Positions 59,037-64,000 of a stretch of 64,000 bases of DNA are shown piece after piece; the first letter of the stretch is position 1, and the number at the start of each line of letters is the position of its first letter. The notes beneath the pieces are model-generated. The model had not been told where the DNA came from. It ran no database searches and worked only from the letters and a program-made list of their open reading frames with translations. The DNA is taken from assembly GCA_036260935.1 (NCBI GenBank), contig DATALQ010000041.1, positions 1 to 64,000 on the forward strand. Reading direction: 5' to 3'. The DNA comes from JAEYOM01 sp036260935. Its GTDB lineage: Bacteria > Bacillota > Clostridia > Acetivibrionales > DTU013. The translations under genes and the position numbers were made by a program.

Positions 59037-60479
59037 TTATAACTCCCTCACCGATCCATGCCCGCCGAAGATTCTGAAACCGTCCCTGCCCTCGCTGCCG
59101 ATCAGCTTGAAAACATCGCTGCGCATTTTTGCCGCGTAACCCGAATTGGTATTGACGCTCGTCATCAGATAAGGCGCAAGAGAATTGAATTCGGCTCTTT
59201 CCTCCGACAGGCCGTCTATATTGACATATATGTCCCCTGTAAACACAAGGCGATGCTTTCTGCACAGGAAAACCATCTCGCCGAAAAGATGGCCGCCGCT
59301 TCCCTCATATATCTCAAGTTCGATACCTCCGAAAACTGCCGTGTCGATGTACAGCAGTTCTTCATGCTCCTTTGGTACGTCGCGGCCTATGATACGGAAC
59401 CTGTCGGGTACGGGCGGCGCATAATCCGTTATAATCCTGCTCAGCTTGCTGTAGCCGATAAAAAAGTTGTTCAGCTCCCTGTAATCGGGCTCGCCGTTGA
59501 ATTGCCTGATCAGGCTGTCCGCACTTTTTTGATTCATGTAGATATCCGCGTCTTTGATAACCGACAGCAGACCACAGTGATCCACGTCGGCGTGCGTCAC
59601 CAGTATGCTTTTCCTGCGTTCGTCAAAGTCCGGGAACAACCTGTGAAATATCCCGAGCATTTCGTCGGCATATACGGCGAAGCCCGTGTCGATGAGCAAA
59701 AGCCCCTCCGCTTGTTCGAATATATACGTATTGCTGCCGCAGGGCGGCTCGATCACATGCAGCCTGATTTCCGGGCTTATCTCATAACTGCTGATATCAG
59801 CGTGAAAGTTTTCTCCCTTATGCGAGGAAACGAATTCAGCAAAGCGCCTTACGTAATTGAACACTTTTTCGGGGTTTTCACCTTTGTCCTGCAGCATCTG
59901 CAGGTTCCTGTTGGCTTCGGATATGAACTCCATCGTCTTTTCCATACTGAGTCCGAGGAGCTTTTGTATGTCATTGCCGAGACGGATATAGAAGATCGTA
60001 TTATCCAAAGTGTTTTCAAGATTGTTGTAATTAATTATGTCGACCTGGTAAAGCTCGCTTATATCATCAAGGATCAGCTTTATCATATCGGGGTTTTCTA
60101 TCAGCAGCCCCATTTTGAAATTCTGGTATGGCGTGCCGTTAGCATAGGAATTCATGTATGAGATATTGATATCGTACTGCTCAAGTATCTTCAGCACAGG
60201 ATAGACGCCGCCCGGCTCATCCTTTATCTTGACCTCTATGACAATGACCCTGGCATCCTCGAGAGAATCGTTCAGGTACCCTATGCTCGCCAATTCCCTC
60301 GCGATCCTGTCAAGATCCTCCTGCTCCGCTTCGACGTCGATGAACAGCGTCCTTACGTCGATCGCCTTGTTGTAACTGACGCGGACAATATTGCCGTGGT
60401 TTTTCATTATGATTTTGGATGCCAGCATGAATGACCCGGGTTTATCCGGCATCCTGGTCACATAAATCTGCTTTTTCAT
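59037..60479 (-). CDS. Fusion of ACT-like domains with a metallo-beta-lactamase-fold hydrolase
   Basis: The 480-residue protein starts after AGGGGGAG. Residues 1 to about 165 are two ACT-like regulatory domains (ITVTRMPDKPGSFMLASKII-type start, read KQIYVTRMPDKPGSFMLASK, and VIVIEVKIKDEPGGVYPVLK). A helical linker follows, then from about 245 an MBL fold: GSNTYIFEQAEGLLLIDTG, LVTHADVDHCGLL, GSGGHLFGEMVF, LVFTGDIYVN and FGGHGSV. The metal motif reads HADVDH where most members have HxHxDH; Asp in that place also occurs in ComEC-type MBL domains. ACT domains usually sense amino acids, so an amino-acid-controlled hydrolase or oxidoreductase is plausible. Substrate unknown. Confidence 0.85.
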   Translation of the reverse strand: MKKQIYVTRMPDKPGSFMLASKIIMKNHGNIVRVSYNKAIDVRTLFIDVEAEQEDLDRIARELASIGYLNDSLEDARVIVIEVKIKDEPGGVYPVLKILEQYDINISYMNSYANGTPYQNFKMGLLIENPDMIKLILDDISELYQVDIINYNNLENTLDNTIFYIRLGNDIQKLLGLSMEKTMEFISEANRNLQMLQDKGENPEKVFNYVRRFAEFVSSHKGENFHADISSYEISPEIRLHVIEPPCGSNTYIFEQAEGLLLIDTGFAVYADEMLGIFHRLFPDFDERRKSILVTHADVDHCGLLSVIKDADIYMNQKSADSLIRQFNGEPDYRELNNFFIGYSKLSRIITDYAPPVPDRFRIIGRDVPKEHEELLYIDTAVFGGIELEIYEGSGGHLFGEMVFLCRKHRLVFTGDIYVNIDGLSEERAEFNSLAPYLMTSVNTNSGYAAKMRSDVFKLIGSEGRDGFRIFGGHGSVREL

Positions 60480-60514
60480 TTCTCCCCCTGTAAAGCTCGC
60501 TATAGGTTTATGTG

Positions 60515-60877
60515 CTATAAATTTTCAGCGAATTGTATTCTAAGGCCGTTTGGATCCTTAACGAAGAAAAACCTCAAATGGGGATTTGGCTGAACCGGTC
60601 CGCTGTCCACCGCAATTCCCCTGCTTTTAACAAATTCGAGCAGCCTGTCGACCGAATCCGTCTCAAATCCTATTGATATTCCCTGTATGTTACCGGGCGC
60701 CTTGTGGCCCTTGTCCATTATCAGTTCTATCTTCGTTTCTCCGCTGCCCATGAAGCAGATCTCGATATCGGGCCCCGCCTTGAATCTTCTGTCTATACTC
60801 AGGCCTACTATGTCCTGATAGAATTTTACCGATTCGTCTATGTCATTTACGGAAATTGTGCACCAGTTGAACTTCAT
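60515..60877 (-). CDS. VOC-superfamily (glyoxalase/dioxygenase-like) protein
   Basis: The 120-residue protein has the VOC repeat: WCTISVNDIDESVKFYQDIV, then LSIDRRFKAGPDIEICFMG with IELIMDKG, and LRFFFVKDPNGLRIQFAEN at the end. Metal or substrate is not predictable. ATG 60877 follows GGCGGAGG. It lies 35 bases upstream of the ACT-MBL gene on the same strand, likely one transcript. Confidence 0.85.
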   Translation of the reverse strand: MKFNWCTISVNDIDESVKFYQDIVGLSIDRRFKAGPDIEICFMGSGETKIELIMDKGHKAPGNIQGISIGFETDSVDRLLEFVKSRGIAVDSGPVQPNPHLRFFFVKDPNGLRIQFAENL

Positions 60878-61114
60878 TCAATTTTCCTCCGCCTTTTTAT
60901 TATATTATACCCTTAATGCTGCCGCATAGTTATTATCTGATATTATCAGCGCATTTCTGCGCGGAGACCTTTTGCGCGGATACCCATTGTTCAGGCAAAC
61001 AATACCACAAGCAAATGTATTTTGCTTGCGGGCGCCAATAAAATGGATTAAACTTGAATTATGACAACTGTATTAAGGCGGGCCAATCACACTCTTTTTC
61101 AAGGGGGCGGCTAA
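60878..61114. other. Divergent intergenic region before the GH13 gene
   Basis: No gene seen. A hairpin CAAGCAAA/TTTGCTTG occupies 61008-61028 without a T-run; it could be an operator for the sugar genes that follow. AAGGGGGCGG just before 61115 is the ribosome-binding site. Confidence 0.4.
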
Positions 61115-62836
61115 ATGGCTGAATGGTGGCAGGAACGTGTCGTTTATCAGATCTACCCTCGCAGCTTTCAGGATACCAACGGGGACGGAATTGGCGATAT
61201 CCCCGGTATCATACAGCATCTCGATGAACTTAAGGATCTGGGAGTCGGCATCCTGTGGCTGAGCCCTGTCTATCCCTCCCCCAACGCCGACAATGGCTAT
61301 GACATCAGCGATTACCGCGGCATCCATCCCGACTTCGGCTCAATGGCCGACATGGACAGGCTAATAAAAGAGGCGGGCAAACGCGATATCAAAATAATTA
61401 TGGATCTCGTTATCAATCATACCTCCGACGAGCATCCGTGGTTTCAGAAAAGCCGCGACAAAAACAGCCCATACCGCGATTATTATATCTGGAAGCCCGG
61501 TAAAAACGGGAAGGCGCCGAATAACTGGACCAGCTTCTTCGCAGGGGGCTGTTGGGAATATGACGAAATAAGCGGCGAATATTACCTGCACCTGTTCACA
61601 AAAAAGCAGCCCGATCTCAACTGGCACAATCCGAAGGTGTTCGAAGAAATAAAGGAGATTATGCGCTTTTGGCTGGACAAGGGCATTGCGGGCTTCCGCT
61701 GCGACGTCATAAACGTACTGTACAAGACCTCTCTGGAAGACGGCGTCAAAAGGCCGGCATTGACAGGCATCGAACATTATCTTTCTCAGGAGGGCACCCA
61801 TGAGATACTACGTGCCCTTAGACGGGAAGTGCTTGACAATTATGACTGCTTTACGGTCGGCGAAACTGTCTTCGTAACTCCACAGACCGGTAGGGATCTT
61901 TGCGGGAAGGACAGGCGCGAGCTCGACATGATCTTCTCCTTCGAGCATATGGAAACCGATCAGTTCTTTGTAAAATGGATCAAAAGGAAGTTCAACGCCG
62001 GCCGTTTTGCCGCCACTATAGTCAAATGGCAGCAGGCTCTCGACTGGAATGCCAACTATCTTGAAAACCACGACCAGCCGCGAAGCGTTTCACGTTTCGG
62101 AAACGACGGCCTTTATTGGGCGCAGTCGGCCAAGCTGCTCTGCATATTGCTTCTGACGCTCAGGGGTACTCCGTACGTCTACCAGGGGCAGGAGATAGGC
62201 ATGACCAATTTCGATTTTACAAGTATGGATCAGATTCAGGACGTTGAATCCCACAATATATACCGCATGGCAAAACGCCTGCATTTCCCCGCGGCTGTAC
62301 GCTGGCAGATGATAAGGGCGACCTCGAGGGACAACGCTCGTACGCCCGTGCAGTGGAACAGCGGACCGAATGCGGGGTTCACGTCAGGCAAGCCCTGGCT
62401 TGGCATAAACGGCAATTACAACCGGATAAATATGGAGTCGCAGCTTAAGGACCCGGACTCTGTGCGTAATTTCTACAAAACGATAATAGCACTCAGATCC
62501 GGCAGCAGTGTGCTGAAATACGGTTCGTTTGTTCCGTTGCAGGTAAGCAGGCATGTTTTTGCATACAGGCGGGAATATCAGGGAGAAAGCATGACTGTTA
62601 TTTTGAATTTTTCAGGCAAAGTGCGCAAGGTCAGTATTAAAGGTCCCGCGGGAGCCACTCGCGGCGATTTGCCCGGAGCATCCGGCTCCATACAAGCCAC
62701 CCCCGGCCTGGTTATATCCAATTATATCCAAAAAGCTTCGGCTGTGGACGGCGCGGGCTTCGACGGCATCCTTCAGCCCTACGAAGCGGTAATACTGGCT
62801 GATTCAAGGAAGGAACAGTCCGGCGCGGTATGTTAA
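61115..62836 (+). CDS. GH13 alpha-glucosidase / oligo-1,6-glucosidase-like
   Basis: The 573-residue enzyme has the four GH13 regions: DLVINHTSDEHPWF, GFRCDVIN with nucleophile Asp197, TVGETVFV with acid/base Glu250 and ENHDQPRSVSRFG with Asp320. WWQERVVYQIYPRSFQDTNG at the start and LYWAQSAKLLCILLLTLRGT and PYVYQGQEIGMTNF later fit the oligo-1,6-glucosidase/trehalose-6-phosphate hydrolase group. No signal peptide, so it acts on imported oligosaccharides. It is followed 44 bases later by an alpha-galactosidase gene, so raffinose- or melibiose-type sugars, or mixed alpha-glucosides, are likely targets. Confidence 0.93.
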   Translation: MAEWWQERVVYQIYPRSFQDTNGDGIGDIPGIIQHLDELKDLGVGILWLSPVYPSPNADNGYDISDYRGIHPDFGSMADMDRLIKEAGKRDIKIIMDLVINHTSDEHPWFQKSRDKNSPYRDYYIWKPGKNGKAPNNWTSFFAGGCWEYDEISGEYYLHLFTKKQPDLNWHNPKVFEEIKEIMRFWLDKGIAGFRCDVINVLYKTSLEDGVKRPALTGIEHYLSQEGTHEILRALRREVLDNYDCFTVGETVFVTPQTGRDLCGKDRRELDMIFSFEHMETDQFFVKWIKRKFNAGRFAATIVKWQQALDWNANYLENHDQPRSVSRFGNDGLYWAQSAKLLCILLLTLRGTPYVYQGQEIGMTNFDFTSMDQIQDVESHNIYRMAKRLHFPAAVRWQMIRATSRDNARTPVQWNSGPNAGFTSGKPWLGINGNYNRINMESQLKDPDSVRNFYKTIIALRSGSSVLKYGSFVPLQVSRHVFAYRREYQGESMTVILNFSGKVRKVSIKGPAGATRGDLPGASGSIQATPGLVISNYIQKASAVDGAGFDGILQPYEAVILADSRKEQSGAVC

Positions 62837-62880
62837 CGAAGCACTAACCTCAAAAGAACAGGATGGAGGTACGACGCAAA

Positions 62881-64000
62881 GTGATTGATTTCAAGGACAA
62901 TGTTTTCAGGCTAACCACCGAAAACACAAGCTACTGGTTTCACATAACGCCTTTCGGCCATCTCGAGCAGCTGCACTACGGCCCGCGGATAAAAGATCAG
63001 GATCCGGAGGGACTGGCATTGAAGCGCACCGCAGAGCTGGGAAGCAGCGTATGCTACGACCCCTCCGACCCCGCATACTGTCTCGATAACCTTTGCCTGG
63101 AATGGTCCGGCATAGGCCGAGGCGATTACCGCCATTCGCCTGTTGAGATTAAAATGCCCGACGGCACCTTTACCTGCGATTTCATATATCGTTCTCATAG
63201 AATAATACCCGGCTTTTTGCCGATGGAATCCTCACTCCCCACTGCCTGCGGCAGCGAAAACGACTGCACGGCTCTGGAGATAACGCTCGAAGACGAATCC
63301 AACAAAGTCGGCTTATTGTTGTATTATACCGTCTATGAAAAGACCAATGTGATCACGAGGCGTGCCGTACTTGTGAACAAAAATCCAAACCCTCTGGTTA
63401 TACGGCGCATGATGAGCATGATGGCTGACCTGCCGAACAGGAGCTTCCGACTTGTCACGTTCGACGGCGGCTGGATAAAGGAAGCCCACCGGCATGACCG
63501 CCTGCTGGAATACGGGCTTTACATCAATTCATCAACAACAGGCGCAAGCAGTAACCGGCACAATCCCGGTTTCCTGCTTGCCGAAAAGGACGCTACCGAA
63601 CAGCACGGCTATGTCTACGGTTTCAACCTGATCTACAGCGGCAACCACTATGGAGCGGTCGAGCTCAGCAACCACCAGTTGACGAGGGTCCTGCTGGGTA
63701 TTAATCCCCATTGCTTCGAATGGATCCTGAAGGAGGGCGAACGTTTCGAAACGCCCGAAGCTATCATAACTTTCAGTTCCGAGGGTTTTAACGGCACGAG
63801 CCATAATTTTCACGATTTTATAAATGAGCATATCGTACGGGGCGACTGGAAAAACAAAGAACGTCCCGTACTGCTGAACAATTGGGAAGCCTGTTTTTTT
63901 AAGTTCACCCGGGGCAGGCTGCTTAAGCTGGCGCGTCAGGCCAGGCGCCTGGGTATTGAATTGTTCGTGCTGGACGACGGCTGGTTCAAGGGGCGCAGCA
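62881..64000 (+). CDS. GH36 alpha-galactosidase, N-terminal part (runs off window)
   Basis: I place the start at GTG 62881, ten bases after GGAGGT; an in-frame ATG at 62863 is possible. The frame stays open to the edge (373 codons). The N-terminal beta-sandwich (FHITPFGHLEQLHYGPRI ... LRVLLGINPHCFEWIL-like segment, read LTRVLLGINPHCFEWILKEG) leads into the barrel with RPVLLNNWEACFF and ELFVLDDGWFKGR, the GH36 substrate-binding motifs. The catalytic Asp residues lie past the edge. It should release galactose from alpha-galactosides in the cytosol, together with the GH13 enzyme before it. Confidence 0.92.
   Translation, partial: MIDFKDNVFRLTTENTSYWFHITPFGHLEQLHYGPRIKDQDPEGLALKRTAELGSSVCYDPSDPAYCLDNLCLEWSGIGRGDYRHSPVEIKMPDGTFTCDFIYRSHRIIPGFLPMESSLPTACGSENDCTALEITLEDESNKVGLLLYYTVYEKTNVITRRAVLVNKNPNPLVIRRMMSMMADLPNRSFRLVTFDGGWIKEAHRHDRLLEYGLYINSSTTGASSNRHNPGFLLAEKDATEQHGYVYGFNLIYSGNHYGAVELSNHQLTRVLLGINPHCFEWILKEGERFETPEAIITFSSEGFNGTSHNFHDFINEHIVRGDWKNKERPVLLNNWEACFFKFTRGRLLKLARQARRLGIELFVLDDGWFKGRS

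Overview
The window reads as chromosomal DNA of an endospore-forming, anaerobic member of the Clostridia (Firmicutes). The grounds are two T-box leaders, a PyrR-type attenuator, strong AGGAGG ribosome-binding sites with frequent GTG/TTG starts, a spore photoproduct lyase homologue, the sporulation membrane protein YtvI, a rubredoxin-linked flavoprotein and a membrane pyrophosphatase. I cannot name the species. I saw no rRNA, tRNA, CRISPR array, prophage or intact insertion sequence.

1-7.4 kb: a minus-strand gene that runs off the left edge encodes an unusual fusion of a sugar-isomerase-type TIM barrel and an acyl-CoA synthetase, behind a T-box leader (specifier probably CTC, leucine). Two small minus-strand genes follow (GNAT acetyltransferase, CD3324-type DNA-binding protein). 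Then come a YiiX-like papain-fold hydrolase and a three-gene SsuABC-type importer on the plus strand. 7.4-13.9 kb: a secreted DUF5667-type coiled-coil protein, a heterodimeric ABC exporter and a membrane diguanylate cyclase. 13.9-19.0 kb: a trp operon in the order trpB-A-D-C-F, without trpE/G, behind a tryptophan (TGG) T-box. 19-30.2 kb: azoreductase, Nudix hydrolase, YetF-like protein, YtvI, K+-independent membrane pyrophosphatase, a uracil permease behind a PyrR attenuator, AzlCD, an AraC-type regulator and an S66 peptidase.

30.2-31.2 kb is a gene-free, repeat-packed kilobase holding four different short-repeat arrays, including a threefold element of about 160 bp with terminal inverted repeats. 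31.2-36.9 kb is a complete branched-chain amino acid importer operon (livK-H-M-G-F plus a CBS-ACT protein). Its promoter is flanked by matching boxes and an intercistronic terminator follows livK. 36.9-49.2 kb carries a spore photoproduct lyase homologue with Ser where the catalytic Cys should be, a chemoreceptor-like protein with a C-terminal sensor-like region, a GH2 enzyme, a PhzF protein, a rubredoxin-FAD oxidoreductase, a two-component system, a PdxA-family dehydrogenase and a GT4 glycosyltransferase.

49.3-51.8 kb holds the most intriguing locus: a radical SAM/SPASM enzyme translationally coupled to a membrane-anchored secretory protein. The predicted cytosolic tail of that protein contains six consecutive Cys-Ala dipeptides. 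It looks like a maturase-substrate pair. 51.8-60.9 kb adds an 11-bp-phased noncoding array, a prolyl-tRNA deacylase-like protein, a GAF histidine kinase divergent from a giant cyclase/ATPase/TPR protein, a small secreted protein, a DUF3307 protein, an ACT-metallo-beta-lactamase fusion and a VOC protein. 61.1-64 kb starts an alpha-glucoside/alpha-galactoside utilisation cluster (GH13, then GH36 running off the right edge).

Two themes recur. Leucine/branched-chain amino acid handling appears three times (putative Leu T-box, AzlCD, Liv operon). Short tandem duplications of 12 to about 50 bp recur both between genes and in-frame inside genes.
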